Assembly (NCBI GenBank): GCA_963664065.1
Contig: OY760942.1
Location: forward strand, 496,001 to 560,000
Direction: 5' to 3'
Source of the DNA: JABDJL01 sp963664065
Lineage (GTDB): Bacteria; Pseudomonadota; Gammaproteobacteria; Xanthomonadales; SZUA-36
DNA: 64,000 nt
The notes beneath the pieces were generated by a model that did no database searches, was not told the DNA's origin, and was given only the letters and a program-made list of their open reading frames with translations. Positions within the stretch are counted from its first letter, which is position 1; every line of letters starts with the position of its first letter. The position numbers and the translations under genes were made by a program. Positions 10,838 to 20,344 of the stretch are shown piece by piece.

Positions 10838-11727
10838 GTATTCTGCTCTCGATGTTTTCCGCTAATCAACACCCAGTCTTCCAGGGTGGTCTGTTTAATG
10901 CCTTCCAGCCAGCGTGTGAATTCGCCACTTACTTCCCCGGCTTGCTCTTTCAAAATGCCACTGAGTACGATTAAACCACCCGGCTTTAAAGCTGAGCACA
11001 ATATCGGCGCCAACTTTACCAGTGTTCCTGCCAGGATATTAGCCAGAATCACATCCGCACAGTTCTCTCCGAGTCGCGTAATCTCTGCCGTCTCTAAACG
11101 GGTTTCGACCCGGTTACGGGTGGCATTATCTCTAGTAGCAACCAGGGCCTGGGGATCATTATCAATTGAAAGCACCGCCGCGGCTCCTTTTAGGGCTGCA
11201 GCAACGCCCAGAACGCCCGAACCGCAGCCAAAATCAATCACTGAGCTATCCTGAAAATCCTGTGAGTCAATCCATTCCATGCACAATCGCGTAGTGGGGT
11301 GCGTACCACTACCGAAAGCCAGGCCCGGGTCTAGCTTAATAACCGTTGCACCAGGGTCCGGGGCCCACTGCTCACCGGGAACAATCCACGTATCCTTGCC
11401 GAATTTCATCGGCTTAAAATCCGCCAGCCAGGCCCGTTCCCAGTCACGATCATCTAGCGGTGAAAAACCAAGCTGATGCGGTGATTCAACCCCGGGTGCC
11501 CGGCAGAAAATGGACTTGAAATCATCAACGTCGGCCGGTCTTTCAAACAAACCGGTCACCACCACCTCGGGCCATATTGGAGTCTCACCCACGCCTGGTT
11601 CCAGCACTGGTGTGTCTGCCAGATCTGTCAGGGTAATCGAGAGCGCTCCCAGGCTTGCCATCAAGGATTCGATCTGCGAAGTGAATTGGCTTGATACCTG
11701 GACCTTAATCTCTATCCATTGCTTCAC
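10834..11727 (-). CDS. prmA: Ribosomal protein L11 methyltransferase
   Basis: At 297 residues this has the usual PrmA length. PrmA trimethylates several amino groups of ribosomal protein L11 in the cytoplasm. The N-terminal L11-recognition domain begins WIEIKVQVSSQFTSQIESLM. The linker and catalytic domain show LDPGLAFGSGTHPTTRLCME, the SAM motif DFGCGSGVLGVAA, and ADVILANILAGTL, all typical of PrmA. It follows accC by 24 bases and overlaps the next methyltransferase, extending the conserved accBC-prmA arrangement. Confidence 0.97.
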   Translation of the reverse strand: MKQWIEIKVQVSSQFTSQIESLMASLGALSITLTDLADTPVLEPGVGETPIWPEVVVTGLFERPADVDDFKSIFCRAPGVESPHQLGFSPLDDRDWERAWLADFKPMKFGKDTWIVPGEQWAPDPGATVIKLDPGLAFGSGTHPTTRLCMEWIDSQDFQDSSVIDFGCGSGVLGVAAALKGAAAVLSIDNDPQALVATRDNATRNRVETRLETAEITRLGENCADVILANILAGTLVKLAPILCSALKPGGLIVLSGILKEQAGEVSGEFTRWLEGIKQTTLEDWVLISGKHREQNT

Positions 11728-11751
11728 TGAAACATGGCCCGCAGATAAGGC

Positions 11752-13110
11752 TCAATCGGTGGCGCGTTCTGCGAGGCGTTTTTCCAGGTAGTGAATATTG
11801 AAACCGCCTTTGATGAACCCCGGATCCCACAGTAGCCACTTGTGTAGTGGCACATTGGTCTTGATGCCATTGAGAACCAACTCATCCAGTGCCACCCGCA
11901 TTCGTGCCAGTGCGATCTGGCGGGTTTCTCCATGCGCAATGATCTTGCCGATCATTGAGTCGTAATTTGGCGGGACCTTGTAGCCATCGTAAATATGTGA
12001 ATCCACCCGGATACCCGGGCCGCCGGGTGCGTGAAAACCTTCAATGGTTCCAGGACACGGCATAAAGGATTCAGGATCCTCGGCATTAATACGGCATTCA
12101 ATCGCGTGTCCGCGCACCTGGATGTCATCCTGCTTGTAGGAAAGCCTTTCTCCCGCCGCAATCTGGATTTGCTCGCGTATCAGGTCAACGCCGGTAATTC
12201 GCTCGGAAACCGGGTGTTCTACCTGGATGCGGGTATTCATTTCTATAAAATAGAAATGTCCCTCGTCATACAGAAACTCAAAGGTACCGGCACCCCGGTA
12301 ACCGATCCGTTTACAGGCCGCTACGCAGATACTGCCGATTTTTTCGCGTTGTTTCGGGCTAATTCCAGGTGCCGGAGCCTCTTCGATTACCTTCTGGTGA
12401 CGCCGCTGGGTGGAGCAGTCCCGTTCTGCGAGGTGAATCGCGTTTCCGTGCTGATCAGCCAATACCTGGATCTCGATATGGCGGGGATTTTCCAGGTATT
12501 TTTCCATATACACTGTGCTGTCACCAAAGGCAGTGCCTGCTTCCTGGCGAGTAAGCTGCAATGCATTGGCAAGATGGGCTTCGGTATGAACAACGCGCAT
12601 TCCCCTGCCGCCACCACCAGAAGCCGCCTTAATGATGACCGGATAACCGATGTCCCGGGCAATTTGAATACATTGCTCCTGGTCATCAGACAGCGGGCCA
12701 CCTGATCCTGGCACACATGGGACGCCGGCCTTTTTCATGGCTGCGATCGCTGATACCTTGTCGCCCATTAGCCGGATGGTTTCAGGGCGCGGACCGATAA
12801 ATATAAACCCACTTTGCTCTACCCGTTCAGCGAAATCGGCGTTTTCGGCGAGGAATCCGTATCCGGGATGCACGGCAACGGCGTCTGTCACCTCGGTCGC
12901 TGCGATGATGGCAGGCACATTTAGATAACTATCCGTTCCCGGTGCAGGTCCGATACAAACTGATTCATCCGCCATTGCCACGTGTTTCAGGTTTCTGTCC
13001 ACCGTGCTGTGAACCGCAACGGTCTTGATGTCCATGGACTGGCAGGCGCGCAGAATTCTCAGCGCGATTTCACCACGGTTGGCGATGACAATTTTGTCAA
13101 GAATGGCCAT
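11752..13110 (-). CDS. accC: Acetyl-CoA carboxylase, biotin carboxylase subunit
   Basis: This 452-residue subunit carboxylates biotin on AccB with ATP and bicarbonate, the first half of malonyl-CoA formation. It is full length: it starts [17 protein letters not shown], has the ATP-grasp glycine loop [12 protein letters not shown], and shows the active-site stretches [14 protein letters not shown] and [10 protein letters not shown]. It lies 18 bases downstream of accB and upstream of prmA, the standard gammaproteobacterial order, and is probably one transcript with aroQ and accB. Confidence 0.98.
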   Translation of the reverse strand: MAILDKIVIANRGEIALRILRACQSMDIKTVAVHSTVDRNLKHVAMADESVCIGPAPGTDSYLNVPAIIAATEVTDAVAVHPGYGFLAENADFAERVEQSGFIFIGPRPETIRLMGDKVSAIAAMKKAGVPCVPGSGGPLSDDQEQCIQIARDIGYPVIIKAASGGGGRGMRVVHTEAHLANALQLTRQEAGTAFGDSTVYMEKYLENPRHIEIQVLADQHGNAIHLAERDCSTQRRHQKVIEEAPAPGISPKQREKIGSICVAACKRIGYRGAGTFEFLYDEGHFYFIEMNTRIQVEHPVSERITGVDLIREQIQIAAGERLSYKQDDIQVRGHAIECRINAEDPESFMPCPGTIEGFHAPGGPGIRVDSHIYDGYKVPPNYDSMIGKIIAHGETRQIALARMRVALDELVLNGIKTNVPLHKWLLWDPGFIKGGFNIHYLEKRLAERATD

Positions 13111-13128
13111 ATAAGCGGTGCGTCCGAA

Positions 13129-13605
13129 TCAGCGTATGACAAACAACGGTTGGTCGAATTCGACCGGTTGCCCTGTTTCAACCAGCACCGCCACAATGGT
13201 GCCCGCAATATCGGCTTCAATCTGGTTGAACATCTTCATGGCTTCGATAATACAAAGGGTGTCGCCCACGCCCACTTGCTCGCCCAGACCCACAAAAGGC
13301 TGGGCCTCAGGACTGGAGGCAGCATAGAAAGTACCCACCATCGGAGCGCGCACCAATTCACCATCAGGAATGGACTCTTCTTCAGTCTCTGCCAGAGCGC
13401 TATCTGTCGTCGAGGGCATAGAACCGGTCGCAGGAACCAGCGGCGCAGCGGGTGCTGGAGCCAGAGGTATCGCCGTTTGCGCTGCCAGTGCGGCAGATCC
13501 TTGCCTGGTCAGGCGGACCGACTCCTCGCCTTCAACAATCTCAATCTCTGTCAGGTCGGATTCTTCCAGAAGCTCAATGAGCTTTTTGATTTTTCGAATA
13601 TCCAT
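13129..13605 (-). CDS. accB: Acetyl-CoA carboxylase, biotin carboxyl carrier protein
   Basis: This 158-residue carrier has the standard N-terminus [15 protein letters not shown], a Pro/Ala-rich linker (residues about 45-80), and a C-terminal biotinyl domain with the biotin-accepting Lys in [14 protein letters not shown]. The preceding [15 protein letters not shown] is the thumb region of bacterial AccB. The protein shuttles carboxybiotin between AccC and the carboxyltransferase AccAD, which is not in the window. It lies between aroQ and accC. Confidence 0.97.
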   Translation of the reverse strand: MDIRKIKKLIELLEESDLTEIEIVEGEESVRLTRQGSAALAAQTAIPLAPAPAAPLVPATGSMPSTTDSALAETEEESIPDGELVRAPMVGTFYAASSPEAQPFVGLGEQVGVGDTLCIIEAMKMFNQIEADIAGTIVAVLVETGQPVEFDQPLFVIR

Positions 13606-13636
13606 AATGACTCGCTATAGCTGAATTTTTTCTGCC

Positions 13637-14077
13637 TTAGGGTTCTATTTTGTTGATGATGGCCTGCAGCGCCAGGAGATAGCTTTCTCCCCGGAATCCA
13701 CTGATAACGCCAATGGCGATGTCGGCAAAATAAGAGACCTGCCTGAATGGCTCTCGTGCTTGCACCGCTGACAGGTGCACCTCTACAAAGGGAATTTTCA
13801 CAGCCAGCAGCGCGTCTCGGATCACAACACTGGTGTGCGTATAACCCGCCGGGTTGAGAATGATGTAGTCGACACCCGTCCTGCCTGCTTCCTGTATAGC
13901 ATCCACCAGTTCACCTTCGGAATTGCTCTGCATCGAGGAAAGGGAAAGGTCGCATGCGGTGGCGACCTGTTCCATTTCCTGCATGATATCGGCCAGGCTG
14001 CGGTGTCCGTACTGGTCGGGTTCACGCTCGCCGAGCAAATTCAGATTGGGTCCGTTGAGAACAAGAATATCGACCAA
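13637..14077 (-). CDS. aroQ: 3-dehydroquinate dehydratase, type II
   Basis: The open frame starts at 14161, but homologues begin at the ILVLNGPNLNLLG motif. The TTG at 14077 has GGGAG upstream and gives 146 residues, the usual AroQ length. The enzyme dehydrates 3-dehydroquinate in the shikimate pathway. Seen are LNGPNLNLLGEREP (with the QYG loop Tyr), the SNSEGELVDAIQ motif, ILNPAGYTHTSV with the catalytic His region, and PFVEVHLSAVQAREPFR. It is the first gene of the aroQ-accB-accC block. The TTG start is unusual and should be checked. Confidence 0.95.
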   Translation of the reverse strand: MVDILVLNGPNLNLLGEREPDQYGHRSLADIMQEMEQVATACDLSLSSMQSNSEGELVDAIQEAGRTGVDYIILNPAGYTHTSVVIRDALLAVKIPFVEVHLSAVQAREPFRQVSYFADIAIGVISGFRGESYLLALQAIINKIEP

Positions 14078-14196
14078 GACTCTGCTCCCTGAAAGGGCCG
14101 TGTAGTCTGACCGAATGAGCACGATTTGTCCACAGTTCGCTGCTGTATTGGCGAAGATCACAACAAATCAGCTAATCTGGAGCAAACAAAAGTTTA

Positions 14197-14754
14197 TTAA
14201 AGAAGCGCAGTGACCCTCGCCTCCAGTTCCGATGCTTCCAGCTCACCCAGCCTGGTCCAGCGCACCAGGCCGTCACGACCAATCAGCACGGAATAGGGTA
14301 GCAATCCTACCTGGTTACCAAAAAGCACAGCCGTCGCCATTACATCAGCGCCGCCTACTGCATTCGGGTAGAGAATACCTAATTCGTCCAGGAAATCACG
14401 AGCTTGTTGGACATCATCCAGGGCAATGCCAAGCACTGTGACCCCCCGGTTATTCATACGCTCGTGCAAATCTGACAACATCGGCATTTCTTCCCGGCAG
14501 GGCTTGCACCAGGTTGCCCAGAAATTGATCAGCAATACCTGCCCGTCAAAATCTGCAGCAGCGATAATTTCGCCTGAGGTGCTTCCAAGTGAAAAGTCGG
14601 GTCTTGCTTGGCCAATCAGAGACAAAGCGGCGGGTGATGGGGCTGGAACAGTCTCTACCGCAGATTTGTCTCTAAGCACGGTTTCTGTAAATAACCAACC
14701 GCCGCCTGCGCCTGCCAGTCCGGCAAGCAGTAATAAAAGGGCTTTTTGCTTCAT
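14197..14754 (-). CDS. TlpA/ResA-like membrane-anchored thioredoxin
   Basis: The ATG at 14754 is chosen, one base after the dsbD stop, giving 185 residues. An N-terminal hydrophobic anchor (ALLLLLAGLAGAGGGWLF) precedes a periplasmic thioredoxin-fold domain. The redox motif is WATWCKPCREE, within INFWATWCKPCREEMPML; the cis-Pro region is VGLLPYSVLIGRDG. Such proteins reduce disulfides or apocytochrome heme sites in the periplasm and take electrons from DsbD/CcdA-type membrane proteins. Its direct linkage to dsbD supports that. Confidence 0.88.
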   Translation of the reverse strand: MKQKALLLLLAGLAGAGGGWLFTETVLRDKSAVETVPAPSPAALSLIGQARPDFSLGSTSGEIIAAADFDGQVLLINFWATWCKPCREEMPMLSDLHERMNNRGVTVLGIALDDVQQARDFLDELGILYPNAVGGADVMATAVLFGNQVGLLPYSVLIGRDGLVRWTRLGELEASELEARVTALL

Positions 14755-14755
14755 T

Positions 14756-17062
14756 TCAGGGTGTGCCCACCACCCGTTGAAGGTGTTTGCTGAACTCTGC
14801 CGGTTTGAAATATCCAATCAGCCGATATGAACGCATTTCTTTTCCCCGTCGATCAAAAAACAGGATGGCGGGCGGGCCGATGATGCCAAACTGTTTCATC
14901 AGGGCCTGGTCAATTTCATCGTTCTGAGTCACATCGGCCTGCAGCGGCTGGATTTGTTCAAGCAATGCCTGCACAGAGTCTTCGGGGAAAGTATTGCGTT
15001 CCATGCGAATGCACTCAACACACCAGTCTGCATAAAAATCCAGCATGGCAGGCTTGCCCGAGGCGCTGGATTGAGCGAGTGCTGATTCCAGGTCGTCTAA
15101 AGATTTGATACGGCGAAACTCCACGTAATTTGGATTGATTCGGCTTCCGGCAAAAATCCTGTCCAGCGGTTTCATCCAGTTGTCTCCGCCGGTCGCGGCG
15201 CCAGCCAGTTCGGCAGCCCCGATAATCAGCAAGGCAAGACCCAGCGTCTTCCAAAGCCGGCGCCAGCCGGAAGCATCGTACGGAATTGACTCAAGGGCTC
15301 CCATGTAGACACCGCTACCGATCGCCAGCAGGCCCCACAGCAACAAAATTACGGGGCCGGGGATAATTCGTTCCAGCATCCACACGCCCAGCGCGAGCAA
15401 ACCAACGCCGAATACTGCCTTGACTGCGTTCATCCACGCGCCCGCACGCGGAATCAACTTGCCGGCCGACATACCGAAAAGTATCAGTGGAACTCCCATG
15501 CCCATGGAAAGTGCAAACAAGGCGGTACCCCCGAGAACCGCGCTACCGGATGCACCGATTACGATCAGGGCCGCGGCCAGGGGTGGCGCTACACAAGGCC
15601 CAACAATCAGGGCGGAAAGAAACCCCATTACGGCTACACCACCAAAGCGTCCTCCGGAAGCCTGGTTGCTACGATTTCTCAGTGCTGTTTGCCATCTACC
15701 CGGTAATTGCAATTCGTAAAAACCGAACATAGACAGGGCCAGTGCCACGAACACCGCAACGAAGCCGGTGATGATCCATGGATTCTGGAAAGCCGCCTGC
15801 AGGTTCTGTCCGAACAGGCCGGCAAGCACGCCTGCAATCGTATAAGTTGCTGCCATGGCGAGCACGTAGACCAATGATAATGAAAAGGCTCTTGCGGTGG
15901 TCAGGCGGTCTCCCTGACCGGCGATGATCCCGGAAAGGATAGGCACCATCGGAAATACGCAGGGCGTAAATGCCAATAACAGGCCTGCAATAAAGAAAGC
16001 AAAAATTGCAGTTGATGGACTTTCCAACAGCATGCGCGCGAGGCGGTCCTGCTCGCTGACCGGCGGCACATATTCAGCAACTGCTGTTTCAATGGCAAGT
16101 TGGGGCGCGTAGGTCACCGGCAGCTTGACTGGCTCGGCTGAACCTTCGATCAGGAAACTGACTTCGGTGCGTTGTGGCGGATAACAAATCTCACCGTCCA
16201 GGCAGCCCTGGTAATCCGCTTCCAGCGTCAATTGTTGCCCAGGGCCCGCCGGGCGGTTGATTCGAACGGGAATCTCAACCTGACCGTAAATTACCGGCAC
16301 CGGGCCGAATTCGGGGTCATCTTTGATGGTTCCCTCCGGCAAATTGACACTGCGAACCTCGAAGCCATCAGCGCCCACAACCCGGAATACAAACTTGTCC
16401 ACGTATAGGTAATAACCCGGTTGAGCGGTAAAACGCACCAGGATGGTTTCAGGACTGATGCCAATGGCCTCGTAAACAAAGGCATCATCAGGCTGTAAGG
16501 GTTGTGCTGACTCAATCGGGCCCTGCGCGTTGAACGTCAGTGGGGCACCAACTATTTGAGAAAGGCTGGTTGCGGGGGAAGATTCTGAGTCAACGGGCAG
16601 ATCCACGCTTATAGTCTGTGTGGTTGGCGGATAACACAACACCGCTTCAAGACAGCCCTGGGACTGCACATTCAGTGTCAGCGAAGCAAGTCCAACGGCT
16701 ACCGACTCCAGTGGCAGGCTGACCGTTATCCGGTCGTGAAACTTGATGACCTCCTCGCCGAGTAATTCGTCAAATTTCTTCTCCCCCTCGGGAACAGCTG
16801 GCTCACCGAGTACTACACCCGGTGTTTCTGAGGTGAACCTAAGGAACTTGTTGTGATAGAGATAGTAATCCGGCTCGATGTCCCAGCTGACTTCAACGAG
16901 ATCCCCCGAAATCGCCACTGCCGAGATACGGAATACGTCCTCGTAATTCCTGACCTCGTCGAACTCGATTGCAAAAGCGGTAAGTGGCGTGCTGAACAGT
17001 AATAGTACGGCAACGCGGCCCAGCAATGTATTCACGAAGTTTTTTGTTTGCTTAATCTTCAT
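14756..17062 (-). CDS. dsbD: Protein-disulfide reductase DsbD with two tandem N-terminal alpha domains
   Basis: DsbD carries electrons from cytoplasmic thioredoxin to periplasmic reductases. The ATG at 17062 begins a signal peptide (VAVLLLFSTPLTAFA) and overlaps cutA by 11 bases; the product is 768 residues, about 200 more than typical DsbD. The reason is two DsbD-alpha-like domains in a row. The first has DYYLYHNKF and QGCLEAVLCYPP; the second has GYYLYVDKF and QGCLDGEICYPP, each with a Cys pair. The membrane domain follows (FTPCVFPMVPILSG and VGPCVAPPLAAAL, both redox cysteines present). Last is a C-terminal thioredoxin domain with FYADWCVECIRME. All cysteines needed for the relay are present. 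Confidence 0.93.
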   Translation of the reverse strand: MKIKQTKNFVNTLLGRVAVLLLFSTPLTAFAIEFDEVRNYEDVFRISAVAISGDLVEVSWDIEPDYYLYHNKFLRFTSETPGVVLGEPAVPEGEKKFDELLGEEVIKFHDRITVSLPLESVAVGLASLTLNVQSQGCLEAVLCYPPTTQTISVDLPVDSESSPATSLSQIVGAPLTFNAQGPIESAQPLQPDDAFVYEAIGISPETILVRFTAQPGYYLYVDKFVFRVVGADGFEVRSVNLPEGTIKDDPEFGPVPVIYGQVEIPVRINRPAGPGQQLTLEADYQGCLDGEICYPPQRTEVSFLIEGSAEPVKLPVTYAPQLAIETAVAEYVPPVSEQDRLARMLLESPSTAIFAFFIAGLLLAFTPCVFPMVPILSGIIAGQGDRLTTARAFSLSLVYVLAMAATYTIAGVLAGLFGQNLQAAFQNPWIITGFVAVFVALALSMFGFYELQLPGRWQTALRNRSNQASGGRFGGVAVMGFLSALIVGPCVAPPLAAALIVIGASGSAVLGGTALFALSMGMGVPLILFGMSAGKLIPRAGAWMNAVKAVFGVGLLALGVWMLERIIPGPVILLLWGLLAIGSGVYMGALESIPYDASGWRRLWKTLGLALLIIGAAELAGAATGGDNWMKPLDRIFAGSRINPNYVEFRRIKSLDDLESALAQSSASGKPAMLDFYADWCVECIRMERNTFPEDSVQALLEQIQPLQADVTQNDEIDQALMKQFGIIGPPAILFFDRRGKEMRSYRLIGYFKPAEFSKHLQRVVGTP

Positions 17063-17378
17063 TCCCCACGCTGGCTTCAATCCATTCCAGGTATTTTGCT
17101 GAACCCTTTTCAACCGGCAATGCAAGCACTTCCGGCACCTCGTAAGGATGATGTTCCTGCAACCAGGCCTCCACTTCTTCGAACCACGATGCCAGGCTCT
17201 TGATCACCATCAACACCTCGGGGTCGTCGCTGACCATGCCCTGCCAGCGGTAAATAGACCGGATTCCGGGCAATATGTTCACACAGGCAGCCAGTTGATT
17301 CTCGACCAGGCCACTGGCAAGACGTGAAGCTGTTTCTTCATCCGGGCAGGTACATAAAATAACAATGGCTTCAGACAT
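17052..17378 (-). CDS. cutA: Divalent-cation tolerance protein CutA
   Basis: This is a 108-residue trimeric CutA family protein. It opens AIVILCTCPDEETASRLASG and has ACVNILPGIRSIYRWQG and EVEAWLQEHHPYEVPEVLAL, all family hallmarks. In Enterobacteria cutA also lies beside dsbD, and here dsbD starts inside its 3' end. A role in metal tolerance is traditional; the biochemical function is unsettled. Confidence 0.95.
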   Translation of the reverse strand: MSEAIVILCTCPDEETASRLASGLVENQLAACVNILPGIRSIYRWQGMVSDDPEVLMVIKSLASWFEEVEAWLQEHHPYEVPEVLALPVEKGSAKYLEWIEASVGNED

Positions 17379-17566
17379 GGCGCGGAGTTTACTGGAACAG
17401 GGGGCACAAGACCCCAGTCTTGGCAGCTAATTCATAACAGGCCTGAATCAGTGCGAGCAGAACTAATGCTGGAGCCTCCAAATTCAAGGACAATCCAGCG
17501 TGTCCGGGAATTTTTTGGCGAGCTGAGACTCTCCCTGATGGGATTAGTGGTCAATACTCCTATATA

Positions 17567-18964
17567 TTACGCCGCCTTCCGGACTTTCAGCCCTCCCTTG
17601 AACCAGGCCAGTTTTTGTCCAAGCGCTGTAACCTCACCGATGATAAACAAACCCGGCGCTCCTTTTTGTGCGCGCGCCGCCAATACCGGGAGTTCATCAA
17701 TCGAGCCGTGCAACACTTCCTGGGTCTGGCGTGTTCCGTCAGTGATCAGGGCTGCGGGCAATCGGGGGGTCAGGCCGGCGGCGAGGAGTTTTCTCTTGAG
17801 TGTCGCTGCCTGCTTCACGCCCATGTACACAGCCAGGGTTCGGCCAGGTCCGGCAAGTTGCCTCCAGTCCGGTTCTTTTCCGTCTGCAGAGCCGTGGCCG
17901 GTTACAAACGTGAGGGCACTAGCGTGTTCCCTGTGGGTCAACGGGATGCCTGCAAAAGCGGCGCAGGCAACAGCCGCGGTAATGCCGGGTACCACTTCGT
18001 ATTCCAGCCCGAGAGACTGAAGGTATTCCAACTCCTCACCGCCGCGGCCGAATATAAAAGCATCTCCACCTTTGAGCCTGACCACCTGTTTACCCAATTG
18101 CACCTGCTCTCCCATCAGTCGGTTAATTTGCTCTTGAGTTTTATGGTGGCAGCCTGCTCGTTTGCCGGTATCGATAAATTCGGCATCCCGGCGCGCCATG
18201 TCAAGGATCTCCTGAGGCACCAGGCGATCGTGCAGGATAATATCGGCCTGGCCCAGCAATTGCAGGGCTCGCAATGTAAGGAGGTCTGCCCGGCCCGGTC
18301 CCGCACCGACAAGGTAGGCCTTGCCCGTGTCAGGCTTGGAACCGGCTAACTCCTTTCGAAAGCGCTTTTCAATGGCCTTAACTGTCATCAGGCTCAGGCC
18401 CTGAGCTGTTTCCATCGACAGTCTTCGGTCCCAGAACCGCCGCCGTTGTTCCACGCTCATCGATGCACGAAGTTGCTCTCGCATATTGCCTGCTGCCCTG
18501 GCGACTTTGCCGATTCCCTGCGGCAACAGCTGTTCGATCCAAGCACGGATTCGCCGTGCCAATACCGGTGATGTGCCCGCGCTTGAAATAGCAATCTGAA
18601 TCGGAGATCGTTCAATGATGGCGGGCGTGATGAAGCGGCAATGCTTTATGTCATCCACCACATTTACCGGGATACCACGGGCTTCGGCATCAGCAAAAAT
18701 CTGCCGGTTAAGCTGTCCGTCACTGGTTGCTGCAAATACCAGGCGTACGCCATCCATGGATGACTGCATGTATTCCTTTGCCGCCCAGACAATTTTGTCT
18801 TCCTTGTGCCAGGCCTCCACAGTTTGGTTCAGCTCCCGGGCAACAACGCGGGGCCGTGCCCCCGTCTTTATCAATAATCGGAGCTTGCGCTCGGCGATGC
18901 CGCCGCCGCCAGCAACCAGCACTGCCTGGTCGCGGATGTCCAGGAAAAGCGGAAAGTATTCCAT
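17567..18964 (-). CDS. cysG: Siroheme synthase, trifunctional
   Basis: The 465-residue protein has both halves of CysG. The N-terminal NAD-dependent precorrin-2 dehydrogenase/ferrochelatase starts MEYFPLFLDIRDQAVLVAGG with GGGIAERK; the middle has SSAGTSPVLARRIR. The C-terminal uroporphyrinogen-III methyltransferase shows YLVGAGPGRADLLTLRALQL, LHDRLV, VVRLKGGDAFIFGRGGEE and VVPGITAA. It makes siroheme, the cofactor of the sulfite reductase CysI encoded in this window, so it belongs functionally to the cys genes. It is divergent from the cysB region and probably starts its own transcript. Confidence 0.97.
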   Translation of the reverse strand: MEYFPLFLDIRDQAVLVAGGGGIAERKLRLLIKTGARPRVVARELNQTVEAWHKEDKIVWAAKEYMQSSMDGVRLVFAATSDGQLNRQIFADAEARGIPVNVVDDIKHCRFITPAIIERSPIQIAISSAGTSPVLARRIRAWIEQLLPQGIGKVARAAGNMREQLRASMSVEQRRRFWDRRLSMETAQGLSLMTVKAIEKRFRKELAGSKPDTGKAYLVGAGPGRADLLTLRALQLLGQADIILHDRLVPQEILDMARRDAEFIDTGKRAGCHHKTQEQINRLMGEQVQLGKQVVRLKGGDAFIFGRGGEELEYLQSLGLEYEVVPGITAAVACAAFAGIPLTHREHASALTFVTGHGSADGKEPDWRQLAGPGRTLAVYMGVKQAATLKRKLLAAGLTPRLPAALITDGTRQTQEVLHGSIDELPVLAARAQKGAPGLFIIGEVTALGQKLAWFKGGLKVRKAA

Positions 18965-19077
18965 GGTGAAGTTCCTATAAAAAATAAATCTGACTATAGG
19001 CAGCCGCTGCTCAGGACAGAAATAAAAAATATTTTTACCTTTAGATCAATTTGATATAAGCCGCCTGTCATAAAGTC

Positions 19078-19106
19078 TTGATCAGACCGGTATATTTACT
19101 TATGCT
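19078..19106 (+). promoter_or_regulatory. Candidate sigma-70 promoter upstream of cysB
   Basis: A TTGATC hexamer (19078-19083) is followed after exactly 17 bases by TATGCT (19101-19106). Transcription would start near 19113, upstream of a strong terminator and then cysB. This is by-eye matching only. Confidence 0.45.
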
Positions 19107-19112
19107 GGGTGT

Positions 19113-19267
19113 AACTTTGCTCGGAACCGTTTGTATATGTACTATCAAAAGAACATGGTTTGCATGTGCATCTGTCTGCCGCCTCCGAGGCGCGTGGCTT
19201 AGCTGTACTATTCCTGACAGAATGAATTACAGAAAACCACCCGCCTTAGAGGCGGGTGGTTTTTTTT
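19113..19267 (+). ncRNA. Possible small RNA or attenuated leader between cysG and cysB
   Basis: The interval between the candidate promoter and a T-tailed hairpin would give a transcript of about 155 nucleotides. It contains an inner inverted segment (GCCGCCTCCGAGGCG near 19180-19195) besides the terminator stem. A 69-codon frame crosses it (19078-19287) but runs through the terminator and looks non-coding. It could be a free small RNA or a leader that limits transcription into cysB. No known RNA family was recognised. The whole 18965-19315 intergenic region otherwise holds only the cysG promoter area. Confidence 0.35.
19235..19267 (+). terminator. Strong intrinsic terminator upstream of cysB
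   Basis: An 11-base perfect stem (AACCACCCGCC against GGCGGGTGGTT, with a TTAGA loop) is followed directly by a run of T. It lies 49 bases before the cysB start, so it ends whatever is transcribed from upstream on the plus strand. Confidence 0.88.
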
Positions 19268-19315
19268 GGCGCAAAAAAAGTGTTTAACAGGATTGATTGA
19301 AACAGGTACCAGGCT

Positions 19316-20341
19316 ATGAAACTTCAACAGCTGCGTTATCTTGTCGCGATTGTCGACAATGGGCTGAACATTACGGCGGCGTCCGAAAAGCTGTTCACTT
19401 CACAACCCGGGGTGAGCAAGCAGGTACGGATGCTGGAGGAAGAGCTTTCACTGCAGTTGTTTGTGCGTAAAGGTAAAAGCCTGACGGCACTGACAGATGC
19501 CGGCCTGCAGGTCGTGGAAAGGGCGCGCCGCATTCTTTCGGAGGCGCAAAACATCAAATCACTTTCCAGTGAGCTGGCAGAAGAGCAGCAGGGTGAACTG
19601 GTGATTGCCACCACGCCCACGCAGGCACGCTATGTGCTACCGGACATGCTGGAATCGTTCCAGCGTAAGCATCCGGGTGTTTCCCTGCGCCTGAACCAGG
19701 GAACCTCGGAACAGATAGCCGGACAGGTACAGAGCCGCGAATCCGACTTTGCGATTGCATCTGGTGAAAATGAATTGTTCGAGGACCTGCTGACCCTGCC
19801 GATCTACAGCTGGGAACGGATCATCATCGTCAGGCACGATCATCCGCTGGCAAAACTGACGAAACCTGACTTGGCCGACATCGTGAAATATCCGATCATT
19901 TCCTATACTTATTCTTTCAGCGATGAATCATCACCGGGTAATGTATTCAGCGAAGCTGGCGTCGAACCCAATGTGGTGTTCACCGCCCAGGACCCGGACA
20001 TCATCAAGACCTATGTGCGCAAGGGCATGGGTATCGGAATCCTGGCCTGCATGGCTTATAACAGGGAACTCGACCATGAGCTTGTTGCAATCAGCACAAG
20101 AGGTCTTTTCCCAACACTCACAACCTGGGTGGGTTTTCGCAAAGACCGCTTTTTGAGCCAATACATGTTCGACTTCCTGGAAATGGTCGTACCGGGCACA
20201 TCTCGCCAGAAAATTGAACAGGCTCTGCAGGGTAACAACCAGGAGGACAACGTGGTCCCCTTTCCGGGTCCAAAACCGGTACAGGATCACCCGACCTTCG
20301 GTGAGCAGTCCGGCAACTGCTGCGGAGGTTTCAACCTTTGA
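19316..20341 (+). CDS. cysB: LysR-type regulator CysB
   Basis: This 341-residue LysR-family protein starts MKLQQLRYLVAIVDNGLNIT with the winged-helix DNA-binding domain (TSQPGVSKQVRMLEEELS). Its ligand domain has the CysB-type sulfate/acetylserine pocket features (ATTPTQARYVLPDML, NQGTSEQIAGQV). The length and N-terminus match CysB/Cbl rather than generic LysR proteins. CysB activates cysteine biosynthesis under sulfur limitation. Its position next to cysG and convergent with cysH-cysI-cysJ fits that. The C-terminal tail ends SGNCCGGFNL. A terminator just upstream means its own promoter lies within about 50 bases, or it depends on readthrough. Confidence 0.95.
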   Translation: MKLQQLRYLVAIVDNGLNITAASEKLFTSQPGVSKQVRMLEEELSLQLFVRKGKSLTALTDAGLQVVERARRILSEAQNIKSLSSELAEEQQGELVIATTPTQARYVLPDMLESFQRKHPGVSLRLNQGTSEQIAGQVQSRESDFAIASGENELFEDLLTLPIYSWERIIIVRHDHPLAKLTKPDLADIVKYPIISYTYSFSDESSPGNVFSEAGVEPNVVFTAQDPDIIKTYVRKGMGIGILACMAYNRELDHELVAISTRGLFPTLTTWVGFRKDRFLSQYMFDFLEMVVPGTSRQKIEQALQGNNQEDNVVPFPGPKPVQDHPTFGEQSGNCCGGFNL

Positions 20342-20344
20342 CTA

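Noticed and set aside
19078..19287. A 69-codon frame between cysG and cysB
   Set aside because: It crosses a strong T-tailed terminator and has no recognisable product; better explained as non-coding transcript.
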